DNA of 6,623 nucleotides from Planctomycetia bacterium (GCA_005776545.1 SXOY01000209.1:1-6623), one strand, 5' to 3'. Numbered from the stretch's first letter, positions 1-6,623 are shown. Notes: generated from the sequence alone by a model not told the origin. A program made the numbers and translations.

Positions 1-1205
1 ACAGAAATGGAATTCTTTGCGTTCTCGGGGTTACGGATCTGTGGCAGATTACTGACTGCGAAGACCAATAGGGCATCTTCGTTGTCTCGCATGAAAGTAT
101 CAATAGCAGCACACGCGTAGTCATACTGCATGGTGGCATCGTTGCCCCAACTGTTCGTATGCACGCGCGCGCCTTGAGCGTAATGCAGCCCGAATCGCTC
201 CATAAAACTCGCCTGAGTTGTCAAAGGCGCCGTATTGAAAACGATCTTCGCACCAAACGCAACGCCGCGAGTCGCACTCTCGATTCCTTCATCACCCGCA
301 GCGATCGCTGCTACGTGCGTACCGTGCGCGTCGTATCCACCCACAACCGCGTTGTATGCCAAAATCTTTCGGTGACTTGGACCAATTGGATTCACAGGGT
401 CCAAAAACGAACAGTGCTGAGTCGAGACAAAGCCATCAATAACTCCGATAATCTGATTAGTCCCAGTCAGCCCATGTTCATACAACGGGCGACTCCCAGC
501 GATATTGGATTGAACAATCCATCGCTGATTTAGATCTCGCGGCATGAATTCCGGCAATTCCTCAATGTACTGGATTGCATCGAGTGCGGAAAGTGCGGCA
601 AGGTTTGCTGGGGGAATAGTTGCAGTAAACGAAACCGCATCGCGGATGTGTTCGCTTTCAAAAACTGTCAATCCAGGCACCTGTCCGAGTTGTTGCCCAA
701 CAACGCCGAACAACTGCTGCCGCGGAAACAGCAGAACTCGCACCGCAACCAGATTCTCTGCCGCTAAGTTCCGGCGGTGCGCCGAAGCAAATGCACGAGA
801 ACCAATTGATGGATCGAGCTTCCATTCATCCTTGAAAATTACCACGCTCGAAACAAAATCAAGTTCTCGCAGCGAAGCGGGCGAGACATTGGCAAGGTCA
901 ACCAAATAGGAAAGACTGGGCAAATAACCATCGAGAACTATGCCGCGGATTTCAAGTGCAGCAGCGCGGGCCGGGGTAAGCGGCTGACTCAGCGTGAGCA
1001 CGTAATGCGAAGCTGGTGACAAAACGTCCGCGTGAAGAAGGTTGTCAAGCTGGGCAAGCCGAAAAGTGCCGGTTCGAAGCGACAGCTCCCCATTTTTCGC
1101 GACGATCGGCCCAAGTGCGATCGCGAAGTGCGCAGCACAAAACGCAGCGCACACCACGCTCATTCGCACCACATCCGGCTTAGGCACCCGCGCTCGACGC
1201 GTCAT
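1..1205 (-). CDS. Exported S8 (subtilisin/Kp43-like) serine protease, C-terminus cut by window edge
   Basis: Probable secreted endopeptidase. The frame is open from an ATG at 1205 to the window edge (401 codons). Residues 1-32 look like a signal peptide: Arg/Lys-rich start, then a hydrophobic stretch at about 16-31. Residues 67-131 and 150-222 form two successive propeptide-like segments of the pattern 'hYVLTLSQPLTPARAAAL' and 'IPPANLAALSALDAIQYIEE', as in Kp43-type subtilases. The catalytic domain starts near 228. Asp257 (GVIDGF), His294 (AHGTHVA), the HTNSWG motif (349-354) and oxyanion-hole Asn386 are visible. The catalytic Ser motif (GTSMA) must lie past position 1. Around the active site, DTG is replaced by DGF, GHGTH by AHGTH and AGN by VSN. 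The start is supported by AGAAGAGAG upstream. An in-frame ATG at 1163 would remove the basic n-region, so I prefer 1205. The family call is firm; the substrate is unknown. Confidence 0.9.
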   Translation of the reverse strand, partial: MTRRARVPKPDVVRMSVVCAAFCAAHFAIALGPIVAKNGELSLRTGTFRLAQLDNLLHADVLSPASHYVLTLSQPLTPARAAALEIRGIVLDGYLPSLSYLVDLANVSPASLRELDFVSSVVIFKDEWKLDPSIGSRAFASAHRRNLAAENLVAVRVLLFPRQQLFGVVGQQLGQVPGLTVFESEHIRDAVSFTATIPPANLAALSALDAIQYIEELPEFMPRDLNQRWIVQSNIAGSRPLYEHGLTGTNQIIGVIDGFVSTQHCSFLDPVNPIGPSHRKILAYNAVVGGYDAHGTHVAAIAAGDEGIESATRGVAFGAKIVFNTAPLTTQASFMERFGLHYAQGARVHTNSWGNDATMQYDYACAAIDTFMRDNEDALLVFAVSNLPQIRNPENAKNSIS

Positions 1206-1392
1206 GAAAAAGCTCTCTTCTCCCACTCCGATGTTGCAAGAACCCGAGCGAATTCCTTCCTCCCCGCGAGTCCCCAGCAGAAAGAAATTCCCCCAAGCAT
1301 TGTTGCACCGCAACAAGCCCGGCGGGAGGGATGGATCCGAAATATTGATGGTGAAAAGGCGGGCTTTTCCCCGCTAGGCCGGAGCAATTCCC
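1206..1392. other. Intergenic spacer between the STAS and protease genes
   Basis: This spacer separates two minus-strand genes. The half near the STAS stop codon holds a terminator-like hairpin, annotated separately. The half near the protease holds its purine-rich ribosome binding region (AGAAGAGAG on the minus strand). I could not pick out a convincing -35/-10 pair. Short open frames here overlap the hairpin and show no recognisable protein. Confidence 0.5.
1354..1375 (-). terminator. Candidate Rho-independent terminator of the STAS gene
   Basis: Read on the minus strand, GCGGG pairs with CCCGC around a six-base loop GAAAAG (1359-1374). It is followed by C and then TTTT (1354-1357). It begins 18 bases after the STAS stop codon. 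The five-base-pair stem is short and the T-tract is only four long, so it may be weak. It fits separate transcription of the STAS and protease genes. Confidence 0.45.
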
Positions 1393-1839
1393 TTACATAA
1401 CAGGGGCGAACTGGTCGTCCAGGGAGGCAAAAAGCGCATCCCAGGCTGAGGGCTGCTCAATACCCATGACCGTCAATGCTTGTGCCCGGTCAGCACACAC
1501 AGTCATCTGACGATCAAGCTGCGTGGTGCGCAAGATGTCGCGAGCTGGCCCCGTTAGTCCGAAAATGGCAAGGTCCCACCCCTGTCCGCGGCACATCTTT
1601 GTGACCTTCAACAGTGAGTTAATCCACGAGCAGGTAAACCCGGTGACCATCGAACAGTCGAGCACAAGTCGACCGGCGTGTTGTTTCGCGAGTTTGTGCA
1701 AGTGTTTGTAAAGAACAGCGGCTTCGCCATCCTTGATCGAAGCGATAGTGACTCTCGCAACCGCGACGCCTTGGTGCACAGTTGATTCGAGAAGCGTGCC
1801 CTGCTGACAATCAGAATGCGATTGAACGACCTCGTACAT
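1393..1839 (-). CDS. STAS-domain protein, anti-sigma-factor-antagonist type
   Basis: A 148-residue stand-alone STAS domain. Such proteins bind an anti-sigma or switch kinase and are turned off by phosphorylation of one serine. The core reads LVLDCSMVTGFTCSWINSLL (58-77), matching the 'vvlDls.v.fidSsgl..Ll' strand-helix of SpoIIAA-like proteins. Ser71 aligns with the phosphorylated Ser of SpoIIAA, but the preceding D-S is T-C and the following G is W. A later strand (WDLAIFGL, 88-95) and helix (ARDILRTTQLD) complete the fold. Longer in-frame ATG starts exist upstream, to 1914, but the ATG at 1839 has a near-perfect ribosome binding site and begins right before the domain. No kinase, phosphatase or sigma gene is adjacent, so partner and process are unknown. 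Confidence 0.82.
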   Translation of the reverse strand: MYEVVQSHSDCQQGTLLESTVHQGVAVARVTIASIKDGEAAVLYKHLHKLAKQHAGRLVLDCSMVTGFTCSWINSLLKVTKMCRGQGWDLAIFGLTGPARDILRTTQLDRQMTVCADRAQALTVMGIEQPSAWDALFASLDDQFAPVM

Positions 1840-1842
1840 AAA

Positions 1843-1850
1843 CACCCCCT
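1843..1850 (-). promoter_or_regulatory. Strong ribosome binding site deciding the STAS start
   Basis: On the minus strand AGGGGGTG lies three bases before the ATG at 1839, with five bases between AGGGGG and the ATG. It fits the Shine-Dalgarno consensus at one mismatch and rules in this start over the longer frame reaching to 1914. Confidence 0.7.
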
Positions 1851-1968
1851 GCAAACACCGCAGCAAAATCGCCGCGTACGTTGTAAAGGTGCAATTGAGG
1901 CTCGAAGTATGCAAATGCGGAAGATAGGAAAACTAGGTTCAGGCCGTACACTGGAACAACTGCACCGA

Positions 1969-1985
1969 ATATGCGGGATATGCGG
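1969..1985. repeat. Tandem direct repeat ATATGCGG, period 9
   Basis: ATATGCGG occurs at 1969-1976 and again at 1978-1985, separated by one G. The six-base core ATGCGG also occurs at 1915-1920. The repeat lies 38 bases before the HIT start codon, where a regulator site or transcription start could be. It is short enough to be chance. Confidence 0.5.
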
Positions 1986-2022
1986 CCCAAGAACGCATCG
2001 ACAATGCCTGCAACAATGAGTT

Positions 2023-2571
2023 ATGAGCAGCGACAGACACGACACCCCGCCAATGGGACCGCCCGCCATTCAAGCACCCTGGAGGCTCGCATACCTTGAA
2101 GGAGTCGACGCGAAGGAAAAAGCGAGTGGCCCGCCCCCAACCGGCAGCGGCTCTTTTCTGCTCGACTATTGGAATGATCCATCTCGCGATATTGAAAACC
2201 ATGTAATCGTGCGCACAAGCAGCGGCCTGATCCTGCTCAACGCGTTTCCATATTCCAACGGTCACGTGCTGGTTGCTCTGGGCGATGCAAGACCAACTCT
2301 GCTTGATTACGAACCTTCGCAGCGAGAAGCACTGTGGAAACTCGTTGAAACCGCGGCGGACATTGTGCAACGTGCACTCCAGCCACAAGGGATCAATATT
2401 GGAATCAATCAGGGACGAGCCGCGGGCGCTGGCGTGCCACAGCACCTGCACGCACACCTGGTCCCCCGCTGGGCAGGTGATGTGAATTTCATGACAACAG
2501 TGGGTCAGATTCGCGTGGTGCCAAGTTCGCTCGATGCAATGGCCGCCCGACTTCGAAAACACGTGAAGTGA
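2023..2571 (+). CDS. HIT-family nucleotide hydrolase/phosphorylase (Ap4A phosphorylase-like)
   Basis: A 182-residue histidine-triad protein, presumably cytoplasmic, acting on a nucleotide phosphoanhydride such as diadenosine tetraphosphate. The triad is H141-L-H143-A-H145; the middle histidine (143) would form the nucleotidyl-enzyme intermediate. The whole layout resembles the mycobacterial Ap4A phosphorylase Rv2613c as I remember it: APWRLAYL near the start (18-25), LNAFPYSNGHVLVA (72-85), INIGINQG (124-131) and HLHAHLVPRWAGDVNFM (141-157). An in-frame TGA four codons upstream, followed by CAA-free GTT, limits the start to 2023; the ribosome binding site is weak. A later ATG at 2053 also lacks one. 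The subfamily rests on remembered similarity; hydrolase versus phosphorylase activity cannot be decided here. Confidence 0.88.
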   Translation: MSSDRHDTPPMGPPAIQAPWRLAYLEGVDAKEKASGPPPTGSGSFLLDYWNDPSRDIENHVIVRTSSGLILLNAFPYSNGHVLVALGDARPTLLDYEPSQREALWKLVETAADIVQRALQPQGINIGINQGRAAGAGVPQHLHAHLVPRWAGDVNFMTTVGQIRVVPSSLDAMAARLRKHVK

Positions 2572-2599
2572 TAAAGAACGGAACGAGCCTCCCGACCAT

Positions 2600-2622
2600 A
2601 CCCCTATTTTCGGTAAGGGGGT
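2600..2622 (+). terminator. Weak hairpin after the HIT gene, possible terminator
   Basis: ACCCC (2600-2604) pairs with GGGGT (2618-2622) around a T-rich loop, 28 bases after the HIT stop codon. No T-tract follows, so intrinsic termination is doubtful; it could equally be an RNA 3'-end stabiliser or a chance structure. Confidence 0.3.
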
Positions 2623-2689
2623 TCTCGGTCTGAACTTACATCAAAGAACCTGACGGACTGGGTTGCTGGGCGCATCACAGTAACTAGTC

Positions 2690-3445
2690 ATGAGCACCGA
2701 AAGCGAAAACCCATCACCAGCAAACAACGAGAAGCAAGCGGTTTCTTTGCCCGGCGATATTGCTGATTTGCTGGTATCGCGCGTGGTGGATGGGGTTGCT
2801 ACCGATCGCGATTGGAACGCCTTTGAGTCAGTTGCGGGAAACGACACGACCGCATGGCGCGAACTGGCCGTAAGCCTCGGTTCGGCACAGCGAGATCAGG
2901 CGGCCTTGAGCCGCGCAGTGGAATTGCAAATTGCAGCTGCCAGCGCAACAGCACTTCCATCTGAAGAAAGTGCACAGTACCCAATCGAGATTTCAACCGC
3001 CGCAAAAACCTGGAATTTTGCCCGCAGTGGACTTGGCTGGGTTGCCGCGGCAGTGCTGGCAGTAGCAGCCTACACAGGCAAGTTTAATCCCAGCCGCGTG
3101 AGCACCCCCAGCGGAATAAGTCACGCTGGAATTGGAATTCCCTATCCAGAGTCGTTTCCAAACGCCTCATCCACTCGAGATCTACTTAACCAGTATCTTG
3201 ACCGCGGCATAGAAACCGGAGAAGTGCTCGGCGAACTTCCCGACAAGTTAATGCTGCAGGCCCAGCCCATCAAGCTCGATGACGGATCCGATGGCTACGA
3301 GGTCGTGTTTGTACGACAAATAGTCGAGCGGGCCAAAATGCCAGACATCTATCAGATCCAAAAGGGTTCAAGCGATGAACTGGGCAGAGAGAATATCAAA
3401 CAAGTCCCATTGCGGATTCAAAAACCGCGCAAGGGTTCAACGTAA
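2690..3445 (+). CDS. Single-pass membrane protein with anti-sigma-like N-terminal region
   Basis: A 251-residue protein of no firmly recognised family. Residues 23-65 (DLLVSRVVDGVATDRDWNAF and what follows, with 'GNDTTAWRELA') follow the pattern of anti-sigma domains, 'LvDGeLs.ee...f...la.dp..r.el'. The protein has no cysteine and one histidine, so it cannot carry the HxxxCxxC zinc site. One transmembrane helix spans about 113-129 (SGLGWVAAAVLAVAAYTG), with K106 and R112 before it, suggesting N-in/C-out. The remaining 120 residues would be periplasmic and contain a GYEVVFVRQIVERAKMPDIY stretch near 202-221. An in-frame TAA three codons upstream fixes the start at 2690, although no good ribosome binding site precedes it. 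It lies 54 bases before the PDZ gene, probably in one operon. Anti-sigma function is inference; no sigma gene is next to it. Confidence 0.68.
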   Translation: MSTESENPSPANNEKQAVSLPGDIADLLVSRVVDGVATDRDWNAFESVAGNDTTAWRELAVSLGSAQRDQAALSRAVELQIAAASATALPSEESAQYPIEISTAAKTWNFARSGLGWVAAAVLAVAAYTGKFNPSRVSTPSGISHAGIGIPYPESFPNASSTRDLLNQYLDRGIETGEVLGELPDKLMLQAQPIKLDDGSDGYEVVFVRQIVERAKMPDIYQIQKGSSDELGRENIKQVPLRIQKPRKGST

Positions 3446-3488
3446 GCAGACAGGGAAAGGCGTACGAAAAAGACGCGCATCTTCATGC

Positions 3489-3495
3489 AAGGAAG
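3489..3495 (+). promoter_or_regulatory. Ribosome binding site deciding the PDZ gene start
   Basis: AAGGAAG precedes the ATG at 3500, with six bases between AAGGA and the start codon. An earlier in-frame ATG at 3485 would put this site inside the gene and lacks its own, so 3500 is preferred. The shorter form also gives a cleaner signal peptide. Confidence 0.7.
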
Positions 3496-3499
3496 TAGT

Positions 3500-4684
3500 A
3501 TGAGAAACATCTGTGGTATTTCAAGTTTGGTTGTGGTGTGTGGATTATGTGCCTCCTTTGCTTCGGCCCAGCAGTCGTGGCGGGATGATGGTAATTCCAA
3601 AACGACAATTTCCATGCAGTCCAGCGACGGCTCCGACACATTTGAAGTTCGCGTAACCGATGGAAAGGTGACCGCCAAGCACAATGGCGAGATTGTTCCC
3701 GAAGATCGTATCAAACGTACAGAAAACGGCGACGAAGTCACCATCGAGATTCTCGATGAGGCCGGCAACGTCCTCAAGAAATTTGATCTCAATAAAGCAA
3801 CATCGCCGCACATTCGGCTTCAGGGCACAGGCGCGACCGCATGGACCGCAACTGCCCCCAAAGCAAGGAGCGGTTTCCGCGCTGCCGAGCCGGTTGAAGG
3901 CATGGCTTTTGCGGTCGCACCTGAAATGGACAATCCGCCACCGGTCATGGTGGGCGTCACAATGTCTGAACCCGAAGCGTCTGTGCTCGAGTTCCTGAAA
4001 CTCGAACACGGCGTGGTGTTTGACCGCGTGATTGACGGCCTCCCCGCCGCAAAAGCGGGTGTGAAAGCGGGCGACATTCTGGTTGAAGTCAAGGGTGAAA
4101 AGGGCGTTGACTCGATGCGGTTCCGCGACATTCTCCGCGAAACCAAAGCCGGTGACGAACTTGAAATCAAAGTCGCACGTGCCGGCGGCGAGATTCACAC
4201 CCTCAAGCTCTCTCTCGTAGCATTCGACGCCAAAGCTCTTGGTCGAGAAGAAGCTGGCGCAATCGAATTGGACGAGAGTCCAATCGAAGTCTACTCACAC
4301 GGCGGCGCACATAAAAACTGGGAACAAGCCCATACCGCTATCGCCGAAGCACTCGCGAACTTGAAACAACATCACGGCCTGGATGACAAAGTTCAGAAGA
4401 GCATCAAGGAATCGCTCACTAAGGCGATGGAGTCACTCGCCGAGGCCAAAGACTCGCTTCGAGACGTGCAGATTTTCTCAAACAACGGCCAGTGGGACCA
4501 AGCCACCCCAAAACTTCGCATGACTCCAGGCGGACAAAACAAACTCATGGTTGTTCCCAGAGTGCCGGAAGTACCCGCTCTGCCGGGAATGAACAGCGAA
4601 CGCATCGAGAAACTGGAGAAGAAGGTTGATGACCTGAACAAGAAACTCGATGCGATGATGGAATTGCTGAAAGATCGCAAGTAG
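3500..4684 (+). CDS. Exported PDZ-domain protein with C-terminal coiled coil
   Basis: A 394-residue envelope protein. Residues 1-23 are a typical signal peptide (MRNICGISSLVVVCGLCASF, then ASA before QQ). Residues 24-100 are strand-rich with a 'DGKVTAKHNGEIVPEDRI' segment. A PDZ domain spans about 151-242; its carboxylate-binding and core region reads GLPAAKAGVKAGDILVEVKG (180-199). Residues 275-325 are predicted helical, and 367-394 form a coiled coil with a clean heptad pattern at I369, L372, V376, L379, L383, M386, L390, suggesting oligomerisation. There is no trypsin-like or other protease domain, so this is not a DegS/HtrA or CtpA enzyme. It probably recognises peptide C-termini in the periplasm or acts as a scaffold. 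It follows the anti-sigma-like membrane protein by 54 bases and is followed by a strong terminator, so the two likely form one operon. Confidence 0.85.
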   Translation: MRNICGISSLVVVCGLCASFASAQQSWRDDGNSKTTISMQSSDGSDTFEVRVTDGKVTAKHNGEIVPEDRIKRTENGDEVTIEILDEAGNVLKKFDLNKATSPHIRLQGTGATAWTATAPKARSGFRAAEPVEGMAFAVAPEMDNPPPVMVGVTMSEPEASVLEFLKLEHGVVFDRVIDGLPAAKAGVKAGDILVEVKGEKGVDSMRFRDILRETKAGDELEIKVARAGGEIHTLKLSLVAFDAKALGREEAGAIELDESPIEVYSHGGAHKNWEQAHTAIAEALANLKQHHGLDDKVQKSIKESLTKAMESLAEAKDSLRDVQIFSNNGQWDQATPKLRMTPGGQNKLMVVPRVPEVPALPGMNSERIEKLEKKVDDLNKKLDAMMELLKDRK

Positions 4685-4694
4685 CTGGACACAT

Positions 4695-4716
4695 CGCCGG
4701 GTGAAGTTTCCCGGTG
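4695..4716 (+). other. First hairpin downstream of the PDZ gene
   Basis: CGCCGGG (4695-4701) pairs with CCCGGTG (4710-4716), seven pairs including one G-U, around an eight-base loop. No T-tract follows. It begins ten bases after the stop codon and may protect the 3' end of the message. Confidence 0.45.
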
Positions 4717-4747
4717 GGGATCGAATAACTAACTAAAACCCCTTTCG

Positions 4748-4768
4748 CGCCACGGGTGGTCCGTGGCG
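4748..4768 (+). other. Second hairpin downstream of the PDZ gene
   Basis: CGCCACGG (4748-4755) and CCGTGGCG (4761-4768) form a perfect eight-base-pair stem with loop GTGGT. It sits five bases before the main terminator stem and has no T-tract of its own. Confidence 0.55.
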
Positions 4769-4773
4769 TCTAG

Positions 4774-4811
4774 AAGCCCCGGGACGCGCGTCGCGGGGCT
4801 TTGTCTTTTTT
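4774..4811 (+). terminator. Strong Rho-independent terminator of the PDZ operon
   Basis: AAGCCCCG (4774-4781) pairs perfectly with CGGGGCTT (4794-4801). The loop itself contains the palindrome GACGCGCGTC, which can extend the stem. A T-rich run follows (TGTC then six T, 4806-4811). It separates the anti-sigma-like/PDZ operon from the moxR gene. Confidence 0.88.
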
Positions 4812-4838
4812 GACCCACAATTGACGCACTTTTCCCCA

Positions 4839-4866
4839 TTCTTGTCGAATCGGTGACCGGTATGAT
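4839..4866 (+). promoter_or_regulatory. Possible promoter for the moxR gene
   Basis: TATGAT (4861-4866) is a good -10 match. TTCTTG (4839-4844), 16 bases upstream, is a poor -35. TTGACG at 4821-4826 is a better -35 but is too far from it (34 bases). The position after a terminator and 64 bases before the GTG start is right, but the sequence match is only suggestive. Confidence 0.3.
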
Positions 4867-4918
4867 CCGATAAGTACGTGTGTCCGCCGAACTCTTGTCA
4901 AAGAGCTGTGGAAGCTTT

Positions 4919-4922
4919 GGAG
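4919..4922 (+). promoter_or_regulatory. Ribosome binding site deciding the GTG start of moxR
   Basis: GGAG lies seven bases before the GTG at 4930. No in-frame ATG exists until codon 34, which is inside the conserved N-terminal region, so GTG is the start. Confidence 0.6.
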
Positions 4923-4929
4923 CAACTTT

Positions 4930-5973
<1,044 letters not shown>

Positions 5974-6036
5974 TGCCCAATACCTGGGCTGTCCGGTGCG
6001 ACACGCACATCAAAATAAGTGTCTAGCCTTTGGCAC
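5974..6036 (+). other. Short spacer with two small hairpins between moxR and the P-type ATPase
   Basis: GCCCA/TGGGC (5975-5989, loop AATAC by position) forms a five-pair stem starting one base after the moxR stop. GTGCG/CGCAC (5996-6008) forms another with loop ACA. Neither has a T-tract, so read-through into the next gene is possible. Confidence 0.35.
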
Positions 6037-6623
6037 ATGACCCCGACGCCGCACACCCACCCCGTATTCAATCCGCGGACACAGCTTGTTGCCTCGCTTG
6101 TTGCCGGCGTGCTCCTGTTCTCAGGTGTCCTTTTCTCCAAGTTTGGCGGCGATTTCCTCAAAACTGCCGCCGACCCCCTCGCGTGGATCAGCCTGATCCT
6201 CGGACTTACCTACGGTGGAAAAGCCGCCTTTGACGCACTGGCCGCGAGGAAGTTCGATATCGATGTCCTCATGGTCGTCGGCGCAGTGCTCGCTGCCGCG
6301 ATCGGGCATCCCCAGGAAGGCGCATTGCTCCTCTTCCTCTTCTCGCTTTCTGGCGCGCTCGAAGAGCTTGCCATGGAACGCACCCAGAGCGAAATAAAAG
6401 CGCTGCACAAGCTCATGCCCAGCGAAGCCGTGGTCTTTCGCGACAACGCATGGATCAAGGTGAGGCCCGAGCAACTCGCAGTCGGTGATCGCATCATGAT
6501 CCGGCCCGGCGATCGGGTCCCCACCGATTGCCGCATAGTGAGCGGCAGTTCCGAATTCGATCAATCCGCCATTACCGGCGAATCGCAGCCGCGAAGCGTG
6601 CAAACCGGCGACGATCTCTATGC
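6037..6623 (+). CDS. Heavy-metal translocating P1B-type ATPase, N-terminal part
   Basis: The first 195 codons of a cation-exporting P-type ATPase in the inner membrane; the gene runs off the right edge. It has four hydrophobic segments, at about 17-34, 48-60, 75-90 and 94-108. Then come FSLSGALEELAMERTQSEIK (102-121) and the actuator domain with LAVGDRIMIRPGDRVPTDCR (147-166) and the TGES motif (180-183), all standard for the ZntA/CadA/CopA group. The phosphorylation site DKTGT and the metal-specifying CPC/SPC motif lie outside the window, so the metal cannot be named. There is no N-terminal CxxC metal-binding domain; the N-terminus is only about 15 residues with two histidines. No ribosome binding site precedes the ATG. 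A GTG at 6019, right after an in-frame TAA, is an alternative start adding six residues. Confidence 0.9.
   Translation, partial: MTPTPHTHPVFNPRTQLVASLVAGVLLFSGVLFSKFGGDFLKTAADPLAWISLILGLTYGGKAAFDALAARKFDIDVLMVVGAVLAAAIGHPQEGALLLFLFSLSGALEELAMERTQSEIKALHKLMPSEAVVFRDNAWIKVRPEQLAVGDRIMIRPGDRVPTDCRIVSGSSEFDQSAITGESQPRSVQTGDDLY

Larger units (their letters stand above)
1840..2022. other. Divergent intergenic region between the STAS and HIT genes
   Basis: It should contain promoters for both directions, since the STAS gene reads left and the HIT gene reads right. I found no -35/-10 pair good enough to annotate on either strand. A perfect short direct repeat at 1969-1985 is listed separately; its ATGCGG core also occurs at 1915-1920. 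Confidence 0.5.

Noticed and set aside
1202..1387. Minus-strand 61-codon frame between the protease and STAS genes
   Set aside because: It overlaps the terminator hairpin and the protease ribosome binding site, lacks its own binding site, and its product has no recognisable features.
159..1400. Plus-strand open frames of 111-124 codons at 159-533, 544-909, 1032-1400 and 1042-1377
   Set aside because: The first two lie wholly and the other two largely antisense to the S8 protease, whose minus-strand frame shows clear family motifs. Their products are low-complexity Arg/Ser-rich and match nothing I recognise.
1939..2562. Minus-strand 207-codon frame
   Set aside because: It is antisense to the HIT gene, which has the full triad and family layout; the frame is a mirror of that gene's codon use.
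2632..2690. ECF-type promoter starting at GAACTT (2632-2637) before the anti-sigma-like gene
   Set aside because: No matching -10 element is found 15-17 bases downstream, so the single hexamer is not enough evidence.
3545..4198. Minus-strand 217-codon frame rich in Phe, His and Cys
   Set aside because: Antisense to the PDZ gene; no motif, no ribosome binding site, and composition typical of the complement of Glu/Lys-rich coding.
4892..4905. CTCTT/AAGAG hairpin in the moxR leader
   Set aside because: Only five A/T-containing pairs with a four-base loop; too weak to call a regulatory element.
6121..6603. Minus-strand 160-codon frame
   Set aside because: Antisense to the P-type ATPase with its TGES motif. 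No independent support.

Overview
The window reads as ordinary chromosomal DNA of a moderately GC-rich Gram-negative-type bacterium. It holds six protein-coding genes, two of them cut by the window edges. I see no rRNA, tRNA, CRISPR array, insertion sequence or phage gene. The gene mix suggests Planctomycetota, perhaps the Phycisphaerae: a large secreted subtilase, a lone STAS protein, a membrane anti-sigma-like protein beside an exported PDZ protein, and a MoxR ATPase with the GVPGLAKT Walker A. This placement is an impression from protein style. No marker gene in the window proves it.

Left part (1-1839, minus strand): the N-terminal two thirds or so of an exported S8 (subtilisin/Kp43-like) protease, whose catalytic serine lies beyond position 1. 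Upstream of it, separated by 187 bases with a terminator-like hairpin, is a 148-residue STAS-domain protein with a strong ribosome binding site. A divergent intergenic stretch (1840-2022) with a short direct repeat separates this from the plus-strand genes.

Middle part (2023-4811, plus strand): a HIT-family nucleotide hydrolase/phosphorylase resembling mycobacterial Ap4A phosphorylase. Next comes a likely two-gene operon: a single-pass membrane protein with an anti-sigma-like cytoplasmic N-terminus and no zinc ligands, then an exported protein with a central PDZ domain and a C-terminal leucine-zipper-like coiled coil. The operon ends in three successive hairpins, the last a strong Rho-independent terminator. 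The two products could form an envelope-sensing or scaffold pair, but no sigma factor or protease gene is adjacent, so that role is inference.

Right part (4812-6623, plus strand): a complete MoxR-type AAA+ ATPase starting at GTG, then after 63 bases the beginning of a heavy-metal P1B-type ATPase without an N-terminal metal-binding domain. The DUF58/von Willebrand-type gene that usually follows moxR is absent here.

Nothing in the window is a clear undescribed system. The best leads are the anti-sigma-like/PDZ pair, the unusual active-site surroundings of the subtilase, and the moxR/P-type ATPase neighbourhood.
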